Positions 7,174-15,979 of a DNA stretch of 37,662 nucleotides are shown here, piece by piece. The translations under genes were made by a program, and so were the position numbers. How positions within the stretch are numbered: the stretch's first letter is position 1; the number at the start of each line of letters is the position of its first letter. The notes beneath the pieces are model-generated. The model searched no databases. It was given only the letters and a program-made list of their open reading frames with translations, and was not told the origin of the DNA. The DNA comes from Streptomyces thermovulgaris (lineage in GTDB: Bacteria > Actinomycetota > Actinomycetes > Streptomycetales > Streptomycetaceae), in assembly GCF_002155915.1 (NCBI RefSeq), contig NZ_MUME01000096.1, positions 1-37,662 on the forward strand, given 5' to 3'.

Positions 7174-7413
7174 ATGACGGTTCCCCTGCCGACCGCCACG
7201 ACGCGGTGGCGCTGCACCCTCTGCGGCAACCTCACCCGCTTCGACGTGACACGCTCGTCGAAGGTCGTCGAGTACGTCCACCTCGATCTGGCCGGGGAGC
7301 CCACGGTCGAGGAGCGCGAGGTGCTCAGTGAGACGATCGAGTCGGTGCGTTGCCGCTGGTGCAACGCCGTGGACCAGGTGGAACTCGTGGACAGGCCGGG
7401 CGCCGGCTCCTGA
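7174..7413 (+). CDS. Small two-CXXC zinc-ribbon protein
   Basis: 79 aa with CTLC (residues 14-17) and CRWC (60-63) flanking a short beta-rich stretch, the layout of a zinc ribbon. Conserved in Streptomyces as a hypothetical protein as far as I recall. A -10-like TAGGGT lies at 7103-7108 and an AGAAGGA purine tract near 7151, which is somewhat far from the ATG. The stop is 61 nt before the NYN-domain gene in the same direction, so the two may be co-transcribed. The small size and zinc ribbon suggest nucleic-acid or protein binding; function unknown. Confidence 0.8.
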   Translation: MTVPLPTATTRWRCTLCGNLTRFDVTRSSKVVEYVHLDLAGEPTVEEREVLSETIESVRCRWCNAVDQVELVDRPGAGS

Positions 7414-7474
7414 GCGGAGCGGGCCCCGCACGGACGGTCCCCCGCGGGGGTCCCGCAGGCATGGGGGTTGACGG

Positions 7475-8824
7475 ATGGTGGAGACACGAGGCGGGGGGCC
7501 GGCCGACGGCGCCGCTGAGGTGCTCGACCGTCCGCTGCCCGACGGAGTGCGTCGCCGGGTCATCCGGATAGTCTGCGACGCCTTCGGCGGGCTGAGGGTC
7601 GGCGAGCTGCCGACGCAGCTGCGGCAGTATGCCCGGTTCACCCCCAGCCGCCGGGCGAAGTTCGCGGGCAACGCGATGGCGGCGGCGCTGGAGACCGACC
7701 CGGCGTTCCGCCGGCGGATCGGGGAGAAGCTCAAGGAGGCCCAGCCGGAGCTGTCCGAGGCCGTGGAGTCCGGATGCCCGCCGCCGGCCGCGGACCCGCT
7801 CGACGTGGCGGCCGTGGCGTATGTGCTGCGGCCCGCGGGCTGGGTGAAGCTGGTGACCACGGCCGGCGAGGAGGCGCAGCGGGCGGAGGCCGAGCGCGTC
7901 GACGAGCAGAACCGGGCCGAGCTGGAGCGGCTGCGCGCCGAGCTGGCGGCGGCCCGTGAGCAGAGCCGGGCGGACACCGAGCGGCTGCGCGCCGAACTGG
8001 AGGCCGCCAGGAAAGAGGCCGAGTCGCTGCACCGCAAGCTGCGGTCCGCGCTCAGCGACGTCAAGCGGGGCGAGGCCGCGCTGCGCAAGGCGCACGCCGA
8101 GACGGAGGCCGTGCGTGCCGAGGGGCAGGCACAGGTGTCGGCCGCCGAGAGCGAGGCCCGGCGGCTCAAGGCGCGCCTGGGCGAGGCGGAGGCCGCGCTC
8201 GAGGCCACTCGCAGGGCGGCCCGCGAGGGGCGCAGCGTCGAGGACATGCGGGTGCGGCTGCTGCTGGACACCGTGCTCGACGCGGCGCAGGGGCTGCGCC
8301 GGGAGCTGGCGCTGCCGCCGGTGTCCGTACGGCCCGCCGAGACCGTGGACGCGGTGGAGCCGGGCCGGATGACCCCCAGGGACATCGCCGCCCGCGCGCT
8401 GTCCGAGCACGACCCGGCGATCCTCGACCAGCTGCTCGCGCTGCCGCAGGTGCACCTGGTCGTCGACGGCTACAACGTCACCAAGACCGGCTATCCCCAG
8501 ATGCCGCTGGAGAAGCAGCGGCTCAGGCTCCTCGGCCAGCTCTCGCAGCTCGCCGCGCAGACCGGCGCGGAGGTCACCTGTGTCTTCGACGGGGCCGAGC
8601 TGGCCGCCCCGGTGCTGCTCGCGCCGCCGCGCGGGGTGCGGGTGCTGTTCTCCAAGCCGGGCGTCACCGCGGACGAGCTGATCCGCCAGCTGGTGCGGGC
8701 CGAACCGCCGGGCCGGCCGGTCGTCGTCGTCTCCACCGACCGGGAGGTGGCCGACGGGGTCGCCAAGGCGGGTGCGCGGCCGGTCGCGTCGGCGGTTCTT
8801 CTCAAACGCCTGTCGCGCGGATGA
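7475..8824 (+). CDS. NYN-domain (YacP/Rae1-like) protein with long coiled coil
   Basis: 449 aa. Residues 1-125 are a conserved N-terminal helical region, about 130-265 are a Glu/Ala/Arg heptad-rich coiled coil, and the C-terminal third (from about 325) is a PIN-like NYN domain with VHLVVDGYNVTKTGYP, VTCVFDGAELAA and VVVVSTDREVADGVAKAGA. The acidic residues at the ends of these strands (DGYN, FDG, STDRE) are where NYN nucleases bind metal, so RNA cleavage is plausible. The YacP/Rae1 family in firmicutes is a ribosome-associated mRNA endonuclease. The long coiled coil is not part of that family's core and may drive oligomerisation. Confidence 0.85.
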   Translation: MVETRGGGPADGAAEVLDRPLPDGVRRRVIRIVCDAFGGLRVGELPTQLRQYARFTPSRRAKFAGNAMAAALETDPAFRRRIGEKLKEAQPELSEAVESGCPPPAADPLDVAAVAYVLRPAGWVKLVTTAGEEAQRAEAERVDEQNRAELERLRAELAAAREQSRADTERLRAELEAARKEAESLHRKLRSALSDVKRGEAALRKAHAETEAVRAEGQAQVSAAESEARRLKARLGEAEAALEATRRAAREGRSVEDMRVRLLLDTVLDAAQGLRRELALPPVSVRPAETVDAVEPGRMTPRDIAARALSEHDPAILDQLLALPQVHLVVDGYNVTKTGYPQMPLEKQRLRLLGQLSQLAAQTGAEVTCVFDGAELAAPVLLAPPRGVRVLFSKPGVTADELIRQLVRAEPPGRPVVVVSTDREVADGVAKAGARPVASAVLLKRLSRG

Positions 8825-8980
8825 AAACGGGCATAAAGAAATATGCACATCAAGGGCAACGTACGGGCTTAAGGCCGGAATTACCGGGACTGTTGTGCAA
8901 CCCAGTGTCAATCCTGTCTCACCTCTGGTGAGTTGAAGGCAAAGAATGTATTGAGTGACGGGGATTTTTCTGCGGAGGAT

Positions 8981-9010
8981 TTGAATTCATCACGACGAGG
9001 TCACTAGGGT
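8981..9010 (+). promoter_or_regulatory. Promoter of the first NlpC/P60 gene
   Basis: TTGAAT (8981-8986), an 18-nt spacer and TAGGGT (9005-9010), close to the SigHrdB consensus. The start would be near 9017, about 46 nt before the chosen GTG. The 5' flank (8825-8980) is unusually A+T-rich for this genome, with several TTGA and AAAG runs. Confidence 0.65.
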
Positions 9011-9062
9011 CTGGCGTCGAACCTCCGAGCGGGTGATCACTCAGAAGAAGGAGCTCGCTTCC

Positions 9063-10103
9063 GTGGCGTCCCACCGTCGACCCAAGCAACCGAGTCGCGC
9101 ACGTGTGAGTCTGCTCACCAGCGTGGCGGCAGCGGCCGTAGCCGTCAGCGCCCAGGCCGCGAACGCCGCCCCCAGTGAGAAGCCCACCAAGGACGAAGTC
9201 AAGTCCAGGGTCGACAAGCTCTACCAGGAGGCGGAGCAGGCCACCGAGAAGTACAACGGGGCCAAGGAGAAGCAGGAGAAGCTCCAGAAGGAGATCTCCG
9301 CCATCCAGGACAACGTCGCCCGCGGCCAGCAGGAGCTCAACGAGCTGCGCGACGCCCTGGGCGCGGTGGCGGCCGGCCAGTACCGCACCGGCGGACTCGA
9401 CCCCTCGGTCCAGCTCTTCCTGTCCTCCGACCCGGACGAGTACCTCGAGAAGGCCTCCACGCTCGACCAGCTGAGCGGCCAGCAGCTCGAGGCGCTGAAG
9501 AAGATCCAGGAGAAGCAGCGCGAACTCGCCCAGCAGCGGGCCGAGGCCACCGCCAAGCTCAAGGACCTCTCCGCCACCCGTGCCGAGCTGGGCAAGAAGA
9601 AGAAGGAGGCCCAGGCCAAGCTCGCCGAGGCGCAGCGGCTCCTCAACTCCCTCACGGCGGAGGAGAAGGCGAAGCTCGAGGCCGAGGAGGCCCGCGCCAG
9701 CCGTGCCTCCACCGAGCGGGTGGAGCTCGGCAAGACCACCCCCGCCTCCGGCCGGGCCGCCGCCGCGTTCGCCGCCGCCCAGACCAAGCTCGGCTCCCCC
9801 TACGTCTACGGCGCCAACGGCCCGTCCACCTTCGACTGCTCGGGGCTGACCTCCTGGGCGTACGCGCAGGCCGGGGTGCAGCTGCCGCGCACCTCCGAGG
9901 CCCAGACCAACGCGGGCACCCGCATCTACTCCCAGAGCCAGCTCCAGGTCGGCGACCTGGTCTTCTTCTTCAACGACCTGCACCACGTCGGCCTCTACGC
10001 GGGCAACGGCCAGGTGCTGCACGCCCCGCGGCCCGGCACCGTGGTGCGCTACGAGTCGATGAACACCATCGGCGGCCCGTTCATGTTCGGCGTCCGCGTC
10101 TGA
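9063..10103 (+). CDS. Secreted NlpC/P60 peptidoglycan endopeptidase (first of tandem pair)
   Basis: 346 aa from GTG 9063, chosen over the in-frame GTG at 9033 because AAGGAG (near 9050) sits 9 nt before it. Residues 1-36 form a signal peptide ending ANA. Residues about 40-220 are a long coiled coil like that of RipA-type hydrolases and may hold the enzyme inactive or bind an activator. The C-terminal NlpC/P60 domain has catalytic C259 (FDCSGLTSWAYAQAG), H308 (HHVGLY) and third residue H320 (VLHAP). It would cleave D-Glu-diaminopimelate-type stem peptide bonds outside the cell. Followed by a paralogue. Confidence 0.93.
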   Translation: MASHRRPKQPSRARVSLLTSVAAAAVAVSAQAANAAPSEKPTKDEVKSRVDKLYQEAEQATEKYNGAKEKQEKLQKEISAIQDNVARGQQELNELRDALGAVAAGQYRTGGLDPSVQLFLSSDPDEYLEKASTLDQLSGQQLEALKKIQEKQRELAQQRAEATAKLKDLSATRAELGKKKKEAQAKLAEAQRLLNSLTAEEKAKLEAEEARASRASTERVELGKTTPASGRAAAAFAAAQTKLGSPYVYGANGPSTFDCSGLTSWAYAQAGVQLPRTSEAQTNAGTRIYSQSQLQVGDLVFFFNDLHHVGLYAGNGQVLHAPRPGTVVRYESMNTIGGPFMFGVRV

Positions 10104-10268
10104 GACCCTCCCGCCGCAACGGCCCTGCGCCCCGGGGAAACGGGACGTCCTCCGGGAGCGGGGAGCGGTGCCCCGTTCGAGGGAATCGCCGTTGCGCCAC
10201 ACGGCCGTACGCCCCGCCTGTGACCTGCGTCGAAGGCGGGGCTTCGCCGTTCGCGACCACCGAGGGCA

Positions 10269-10299
10269 TTGGCCCGTCCCGCCGCCGGAGGGCTACTGT
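10269..10299 (+). promoter_or_regulatory. Candidate promoter of the second NlpC/P60 gene
   Basis: TTGGCC (10269-10274), a 19-nt spacer and TACTGT (10294-10299). The start would fall about 35 nt before the GTG at 10342. The 238-nt gap upstream also contains a perfect GCAACGGC/GCCGTTGC inverted repeat with arms about 70 nt apart. Confidence 0.4.
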
Positions 10300-10341
10300 C
10301 TGCCGCGTTTCCCGTTCGCCAGTGGAAGGAGCGCGGCTTCT

Positions 10342-11367
10342 GTGGGGTCCCACCGTCGCCTTGCACCGTCCTTGGGGCCCGACCGGGGTTCCGCCGTCGC
10401 CGTCGGTCTGCTGACCGCCGCGGCCGCCGCCCTGGGCTCCGTACCGGTCGGCCCGGCCGCCGCCGCGCCGCACGGCGACACCCGGGCCGAGGTGGACCGT
10501 CTGCACCAGGAGGCCGAGAAGGCGACCGAGGCCTACAACAAGGCCGATGAGCGCATCGGCCTTCTGCGGACCCGGGCACGCGACCTGCAGGACCGTGTCG
10601 CCCGGCGGCAGCAGCGCGTCAACGGGCTGAGGGAGTCGCTCGGTTCGGTCGCCGGCGCCCAGTACCGCTCCGGCACCGACCCCTTCCTCGCCCTGCTGTT
10701 CTCCCGCGACCCGGCCGACTACCTCGACCGGGCCGCCGCCCTCGACCGGATCGGCGCCCACCAGGCCGGTGTGCTGAAGGACCTGCGGCGGACCCTGCGC
10801 AACCTCTCCCAGGAGCGCGCCGAGGCCACCCGGGTCCTCGCCGAACTCGAGCGGAACCGCGAGGCGGCCGCCGCCCACAAACGCACCGTGGAGCGGAAAC
10901 TCGCCGAGGCCCGGCGGCTGCTCGGCTCCCTGTCCCCGGAGGAGCGCGAGGCACACGACCGTGCCTCCCGCGCCCGCCGCGACGGCCTCCTGCCCGGCAC
11001 GGGCGACGGCCCGGCCGCCTCCGCCCGCGCGGCCGCCGCCCTCGCCGCCGCCCGCTCCGTGCTCGGCCGTCCCTACGTCTGGGGTGCCAACGGGCCCTCG
11101 AGCTTCGACTGCTCGGGCCTGACGCAGTGGGCGTACGCGCAGGCCGGGGTGCGGCTGCCGCGCACCTCGCAGGAGCAGCGCAACGCCGGCCGGCGCATCC
11201 CGCTGTCCCAGGCCCGGCCCGGCGACCTCGTCGTCTACCGCTCCGACGCCGGGCATGTCGCGATGTACGCGGGCAACGGCCGGGTGATCCACGCTCCCCA
11301 CCCGGGTGCCCGGGTGCGCTACGACCCGGTGGACATGATGCCGGTCTCGTCGGTCACCAGGATCTGA
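10342..11367 (+). CDS. Secreted NlpC/P60 peptidoglycan endopeptidase (second of tandem pair)
   Basis: 341 aa from GTG 10342, with AAGGAG at 10325-10330. Architecture mirrors the preceding gene: signal peptide (residues 1 to about 38, ending AAAA-P), coiled coil, then NlpC/P60 domain with C257 (FDCSGLTQWAYAQAG), H305 (GHVAMYAGNG) and H317 (VIHAP). Both proteins open with the same SHRR motif after the start and share QAGV.LPRTS, so this is a local duplication that has diverged. The coiled coil here is richer in Arg, while the neighbour is richer in Lys/Gln. It has its own promoter-like site, so the copies may be separately expressed. Confidence 0.92.
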   Translation: MGSHRRLAPSLGPDRGSAVAVGLLTAAAAALGSVPVGPAAAAPHGDTRAEVDRLHQEAEKATEAYNKADERIGLLRTRARDLQDRVARRQQRVNGLRESLGSVAGAQYRSGTDPFLALLFSRDPADYLDRAAALDRIGAHQAGVLKDLRRTLRNLSQERAEATRVLAELERNREAAAAHKRTVERKLAEARRLLGSLSPEEREAHDRASRARRDGLLPGTGDGPAASARAAAALAAARSVLGRPYVWGANGPSSFDCSGLTQWAYAQAGVRLPRTSQEQRNAGRRIPLSQARPGDLVVYRSDAGHVAMYAGNGRVIHAPHPGARVRYDPVDMMPVSSVTRI

Positions 11368-11442
11368 CGGCCGCTCACCCGCCGGCCGGGCTCCGGCCCT
11401 CCCGGCACCCCCCCGCTCCCTGCCGCCGTCCGGGGCGGCGGT

Positions 11443-12672
11443 TCACCGGGCCGTGGTGCGCGTCCTCGGGGAGCCGACCGGGCCGGCCGGGCCGGCCGGC
11501 CCGGAGACCGTCGAACGCCACAGCGTGCGGCACGCGGTGACACAGGCGGTGACCAGCAGACCGTTGCGGAGGAACAGCAGGCCGATTCCCAGGGGGTCGC
11601 CGGCCACGACCTCCGCGAAGAAGAGCGGGAACTCCAGGACCGTCACCAGGGCCGCCGCCAGCACCAGTCCGGCCGGCACCACCATGCCGCTGCCCTGGAA
11701 GCACAGGCAGACGGCGGCCAGGGCGACCAGCCACACCAGGTACTGCGGGCTGATCACACGGCTGGTGGCCGTGAAGAGCAGGACGGCCGTGAACGCGGCG
11801 TCCGCCAGGGCGGTCGGGCCGAGGCGGTGCGCGCACAGCCGCCACAGCAGCAGCCAGCCGAACGCGGCCCCGGTCAGCGCCAGGGAGGCGAGGCTCACCA
11901 CCTCGACGTACGGCCCGACGAACTCCACCGAGCCGTAGTGCAGCAGCACCTGGCCGCTCCAGCCGAAGTGCCGGGCCACATGGAAGACGAGCGCGCCCAG
12001 CGACTCCACCTCCGTGCCCCGGTCCCGCTGGGCGGTCAGGAAGGACAGCGCCCCCGGCATGGTGAGGAGGAACAGCGAGCCGAGAGCGATCACGGTCACC
12101 GCCGCGGCCGCCCACGACCGGCGCCGGGCCGAGCCGGTCAGCAGCAGCACCGGCCACACCTTCAGCAGCGCCCCGAAGCCGGCCAGCACCCCCATGGTCC
12201 GCGGACGCCGGGTCCCCGCGAACAGCGCGGCCACCGCCACCGCCGTCACCATCACGTCGTAGCGCGTGTACAGCGTCGGGCCCAGCAGGGCCGCGCCCAC
12301 CGTCCACGTCCAGGCGCCGCGCAGCGGACGGCCGGGGCGCCGCCCGCCGTACAGCAGCAGGCACAGCACCGTCAGATCGGCCAGCAGGGCCAGGACGCCG
12401 AAGGCGACGGTGTACTCCAGGAACGGCAGGAGAGCGGGGGAGAGGATCGCCAGCGCGGCGGCGGGCGGATACTGCCAGGTGACGTCGTCCGGCGGAAAGG
12501 CGCCGCCGCGCAGCACCTCGTACCAGCCCCGGTAGATCACCGACACGTCGGTGGTGACGTCCGGCCCCGGGAAGACGAACACCTTGAGGACGAAGAGCAG
12601 CAGCAGCGTCCGGCTGGCGGCCCAGACCGTCAGCACCCCCGCCAGACTCCGTCGTGTGCCCGTACCGTCCAC
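11443..12672 (-). CDS. GT87-like polytopic membrane glycosyltransferase
   Basis: 409 aa with about ten hydrophobic segments. QYPPAAALAILSPAL (early loop) and SRVISPQYLVWLVALA are characteristic of the GT-C/GT87 alpha-mannosyltransferase family that uses polyprenyl-phosphate-mannose outside the membrane. Acidic residues near the first loop (FPGPDVTTDVSVIYRGW) are candidates for the catalytic base. It starts at GTG 12672 and is divergent from a PimB-like gene, which fits mannolipid or glycoprotein mannosylation. The C-terminus ends in GPAGPAGPVG repeats and is probably disordered. The actual acceptor is unknown. Confidence 0.8.
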   Translation of the reverse strand: MDGTGTRRSLAGVLTVWAASRTLLLLFVLKVFVFPGPDVTTDVSVIYRGWYEVLRGGAFPPDDVTWQYPPAAALAILSPALLPFLEYTVAFGVLALLADLTVLCLLLYGGRRPGRPLRGAWTWTVGAALLGPTLYTRYDVMVTAVAVAALFAGTRRPRTMGVLAGFGALLKVWPVLLLTGSARRRSWAAAAVTVIALGSLFLLTMPGALSFLTAQRDRGTEVESLGALVFHVARHFGWSGQVLLHYGSVEFVGPYVEVVSLASLALTGAAFGWLLLWRLCAHRLGPTALADAAFTAVLLFTATSRVISPQYLVWLVALAAVCLCFQGSGMVVPAGLVLAAALVTVLEFPLFFAEVVAGDPLGIGLLFLRNGLLVTACVTACRTLWRSTVSGPAGPAGPVGSPRTRTTAR

Positions 12673-12774
12673 ACCAGGCCCCGTCCGTCCGCTTTCCGTC
12701 CGAGCATGATCTCCCGGACGGCTGCGCGCGGGCCGGGAGGCATGGCCGTATCCGGCCGTCTCACCCGGATTGGG

Positions 12775-12780
12775 TAGGGT
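12775..12780 (+). promoter_or_regulatory. -10 box consistent with a leaderless PimB-like transcript
   Basis: TAGGGT lies 8 nt before ATG 12789, so transcription would start at or within a base or two of the start codon. No good Shine-Dalgarno precedes the ATG. Confidence 0.5.
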
Positions 12781-12788
12781 CGGCGGCG

Positions 12789-13931
12789 ATGCACAAGACC
12801 CTCATCGTAACCAACGACTTTCCGCCCAGGCCCGGCGGAATCCAGGCGTTCCTGCACAACATGGCGCTGCGGCTGGACCCGGAGCGGCTGGTCGTCTACG
12901 CCTCCACCTGGAAGCGGAGCCGTGAGGGCGTCGAGGCGACGGCCGCCTTCGACGCGGAGCAGCCCTTCACCGTCGTGCGCGACCGTACGACGATGCTGCT
13001 GCCCACCCCCCGGGTGACCCGGCGCGCGGTCGGGCTGCTGCGGGAGCACGGGTGCACCTCGGTGTGGTTCGGGGCGGCGGCCCCGCTCGGGCTGATGGCG
13101 CCGGCCCTCAGAAGGGCGGGCGCCCGGCGGCTGGTGGCCACCACCCACGGCCACGAGGCCGGATGGGCCCAACTGCCCGCCGCCCGCGGGCTGCTGCGCC
13201 GCATCGGGGAGAGCACGGACACCCTCACCTATCTCGGCGAGTACACCCGCTCCCGGATCGCCGCCGCGCTGACCCCCGAGGCCGCCGCGCGGATGGTGCA
13301 TCTGCCGCCGGGGGTCGACGAGAAGACCTTCCACCCGGACTCGGGCGGCGACGAGGTGCGCGCCCGGCTGGGACTCACCGACCGGCCGGTGGTCGTCTGC
13401 GTCTCACGGCTGGTGCGGCGCAAGGGCCAGGACACCCTCATCCGGGCCATGCCCCGGATCCTGGCCGCCGAGCCCGACACCGTGCTGCTGATCGTCGGCG
13501 GCGGGCCGTACGAGAAGGGCCTGCGCCGGCTCGCGGCGGAGACCGGCGTGGCCGGCTCCGTGCGCTTCACGGGCCCGGTGCCCTGGGCCGAACTGCCCGC
13601 GCACTACGGCGCCGGCGACGTCTTCGCCATGCCCTGCCGCACCCGGCGCGGCGGGCTGGACGTCGAGGGACTGGGCATCGTCTACCTGGAGGCCTCCGCG
13701 ACCGGTCTGCCCGTCGTCGCCGGGGACTCCGGAGGCGCGCCCGACGCGGTGCTCGACGGCGAGACCGGCTGGGTCGTGCGCGGCGGCTCCCCCGAGGAGG
13801 CCGCCGACCGCATCGTCGCCCTCCTCGAGGACGCCGGGCTGCGCCGCCGCATGGGGGAACGGGGCCGGCGCTGGGTCGAGGAGAAATGGCGCTGGGACCT
13901 GCTGGCGGACCGGCTCAAGGAGCTGCTGTGA
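12789..13931 (+). CDS. pimB: GT4 glycosyltransferase, PimB-like phosphatidylinositol mannosyltransferase
   Basis: 380 aa, GT-B fold. The opening TLIVTNDFPPRPGGIQAFL is the PimB'/PimC hallmark; the C-terminal nucleotide-sugar half has VVCVSRLVRRKGQDTLIRAM and the EX7E motif EGLGIVYLE within RGGLDVEGLGIVYLEASATGLPVVAGDSGG. By homology it would transfer mannose from GDP-mannose to phosphatidylinositol monomannoside on the cytoplasmic face. Streptomycetes make PI mannosides but not lipoarabinomannan like mycobacteria, so the exact acceptor remains open. The start ATG follows a TAGGGT box with no leader. It is divergent from the GT87 gene and converges on fadD. Confidence 0.8.
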   Translation: MHKTLIVTNDFPPRPGGIQAFLHNMALRLDPERLVVYASTWKRSREGVEATAAFDAEQPFTVVRDRTTMLLPTPRVTRRAVGLLREHGCTSVWFGAAAPLGLMAPALRRAGARRLVATTHGHEAGWAQLPAARGLLRRIGESTDTLTYLGEYTRSRIAAALTPEAAARMVHLPPGVDEKTFHPDSGGDEVRARLGLTDRPVVVCVSRLVRRKGQDTLIRAMPRILAAEPDTVLLIVGGGPYEKGLRRLAAETGVAGSVRFTGPVPWAELPAHYGAGDVFAMPCRTRRGGLDVEGLGIVYLEASATGLPVVAGDSGGAPDAVLDGETGWVVRGGSPEEAADRIVALLEDAGLRRRMGERGRRWVEEKWRWDLLADRLKELL

Positions 13932-14019
13932 GGCCCTTCCCGGCCCTTCTCGCCCTTCCCCGGCCGGCCCGCGCGGCCCTCCGCCCGGGCCCCGCCCGGC
14001 GGGGAGCCGCTCGGTGGGG

Positions 14020-15816
14020 CTACTTGGCGTAGAGGGCCTCGATCTCGTCCGCGCACTCCTTGGCCACCACGTTCCGCTTGAGCTTCATCGACGGCGTGAG
14101 GTGGCCCGCCTCCTCCGTGAACTGGAAGGGGAGGATGCGGAACTTCCGCACCGACTCCGCCTTCGACACCGCGGCGTTGCCGTCGTCGACCGCCGTCTGG
14201 ATCGCCGCCAGCAGATCCGGGTCCTCGCGCAGCGACGCCGGAGTGGAGTCGGCCGGCTTGCCGTGCTCGGCGCACCAGCGGCGCAGGAACTCCTCGTCCA
14301 GGGTGATCAGCGCGCCCACGAACGGCCGTCCGTCGCCCACCACCATGCACTCGGAGACCAGCGCGTGCGCCCGGATGCGGTCCTCGATCACGGCCGGGGC
14401 GACGTTCTTGCCGCCCGCCGTGACGATGATCTCCTTCTTCCGCCCGGTGATCCGCAGGTACCCGTCCTCGTCGAGGGTGCCGAGGTCGCCGGTGTGGAAC
14501 CAGCCGTCGCCCAGGGCCTCCTGCGTCGCGGCCGGGTTGTTCCAGTACTCCTTGAACAGGTGCTCGCCGTGCAGCAGCACCTCCCCGTCGTCCGCGATAC
14601 GGATCACGGAGCCCGGCAGCGGCTGCCCGACCGTGCCCATCTTCTGCCGGTCCCAGGGGTTGAAGGCGGTGGCCGCGCAGGACTCGGTCAGGCCGTAGCC
14701 CTCCAGCACCGTGAAGCCGATGCCGCGGAAGAAGTGGCCCAGGCGCTCGCCGAGCGGGGCACCGCCGGAGATCGCGTACTCGCCGCGCCCGCCGAGCACC
14801 GCGCGCAGCTTGCTGTAGACCAGCTTGTCGAAGACCTTGTGCTTGAGCCTGAGCCCGAAGGACGGGCCCTCCGGGGCCTCCAGCGCCTTGCTGTACGCGA
14901 TCGCCGTGTCCGCGGCCCGGTCGAAGATCCTGCCCTTGCCATCCGCCTGCGCCTTGGCACGGGCCGAGTTGTAGACCTTCTCGAAGACCCGGGGCACGCC
15001 GAGGATCAGCGTGGGACGGAACGCGGCCAGCTCGTCGGTGAGGTTCTTGATGTCCGGCACATGGCCCAGCTTGATCGGCGCCATCATCGACGCGACCTCC
15101 ACCAGCCGCCCGAAGACGTGCGCCAGCGGCAGGAAGAGCAGCACGGAGCACTCACCGGTGCGGAACAGGGGCCGCAGCCGCTCCACCAGGTTCCCGCACT
15201 CGGCGAAGAAGGAGCGGTGGGTGAGCACACAGCCCTTGGGCCGCCCGGTCGTGCCGGAGGTGTAGACGATGGTCGCCGGGTCGTCGGCCTTCGCCAGCGA
15301 GCTGCGCTCCTCGACCGTGGCGTCGCTGATGTCCCGTCCGGCCCGGTCCAGCTCCTCCAGCGCACCGGCCTCGATCTGCCAGACGTTCTTCAGCGCGGGC
15401 AGCGCCTCGCGCACCGAGGCCACGACGGCGGCGTGGCTGTCCAGCTCCACGATGCAGGCGGTCGCCCCGGAGTCGCCGAGGATCCACTGCACCTGCTCCG
15501 CCGAGCTGGTCTCGTACACCGGGACGGTGACGGCACCCACGCTCCAGATCGCGAAGTCCAGCAGCGTCCACTCGTACCGGGTCCGTGACATCAGACCCAC
15601 CCGGTCGCCCGGCTGGACCCCGGAGGCGATGAGCCCCTTGGCGGCGGAGCGCACCTGGGCGAGGAAGTCTCTCGCCGTCACGTCCTGCCAGACGCCGCCG
15701 ACCTTTCGCGCGATCACGGCGACATCGGGGTGCTGCGTGGCATTTCTGCGGACGATGTCGGTCAGATTGCCGTCCGTAGGGACCTCGTAGAGAGCCGGAA
15801 GGCTGAACTCGCGCAA
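14020..15816 (-). CDS. fadD: Long-chain fatty acid--CoA ligase (FadD15-like)
   Basis: 598 aa, ANL superfamily. It activates fatty acids as acyl-adenylates, then CoA thioesters. The AMP-binding P-loop TIVYTSGTTGRPKG lies at about residues 182-195, the gate motif GYGLTESCAATAFN in the middle, the hinge region DLGTLDEDGYLRITGRKKE, and the C-terminal lysine candidate in LTPSMKLKRNVV. It begins with TTG at 15816 with GAGGAG eight bases upstream. Its reverse-strand leader is about 160 nt and carries an inverted repeat (15947-15963). It faces the PimB-like gene across an 88-nt C-rich gap. Confidence 0.92.
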   Translation of the reverse strand: MREFSLPALYEVPTDGNLTDIVRRNATQHPDVAVIARKVGGVWQDVTARDFLAQVRSAAKGLIASGVQPGDRVGLMSRTRYEWTLLDFAIWSVGAVTVPVYETSSAEQVQWILGDSGATACIVELDSHAAVVASVREALPALKNVWQIEAGALEELDRAGRDISDATVEERSSLAKADDPATIVYTSGTTGRPKGCVLTHRSFFAECGNLVERLRPLFRTGECSVLLFLPLAHVFGRLVEVASMMAPIKLGHVPDIKNLTDELAAFRPTLILGVPRVFEKVYNSARAKAQADGKGRIFDRAADTAIAYSKALEAPEGPSFGLRLKHKVFDKLVYSKLRAVLGGRGEYAISGGAPLGERLGHFFRGIGFTVLEGYGLTESCAATAFNPWDRQKMGTVGQPLPGSVIRIADDGEVLLHGEHLFKEYWNNPAATQEALGDGWFHTGDLGTLDEDGYLRITGRKKEIIVTAGGKNVAPAVIEDRIRAHALVSECMVVGDGRPFVGALITLDEEFLRRWCAEHGKPADSTPASLREDPDLLAAIQTAVDDGNAAVSKAESVRKFRILPFQFTEEAGHLTPSMKLKRNVVAKECADEIEALYAK

Positions 15817-15946
15817 AACTGCTGCTCCTCGTAGGGCACCGGCGCCACGACGCTGTTGGAATCCAGAAACGCCGGACGGCCCGGACGTTACCCGTCAGTA
15901 CGGTTCTTCGACAGGGGGTCCGGCGAGATGTTCGTTGTGTCACACG

Positions 15947-15963
15947 GTCCGTGCCGCACGGAC
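15947..15963. promoter_or_regulatory. Palindrome in the fadD leader, possible operator
   Basis: GTCCGTGC-C-GCACGGAC, a perfect 8-bp inverted repeat with a single central base, just after GTGTCACAC (15937-15945). It lies downstream of the proposed fadD start site. It could be a repressor operator or an RNA hairpin. Confidence 0.45.
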
Positions 15964-15979
15964 TGATGTTCCTGTGCGC

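Noticed and set aside
10104-10341. ydaO-type c-di-AMP riboswitch before the second NlpC/P60 gene
   Set aside because: These are common before Streptomyces cell-wall hydrolases, but the conserved core blocks were not found by eye, neither here nor at 8825-9062.
11443-11520. GGCCG repeats as a structural or mobile element
   Set aside because: They encode the GPAGPAGPVG tail of the GT87 protein in frame; simple codon-driven low complexity.
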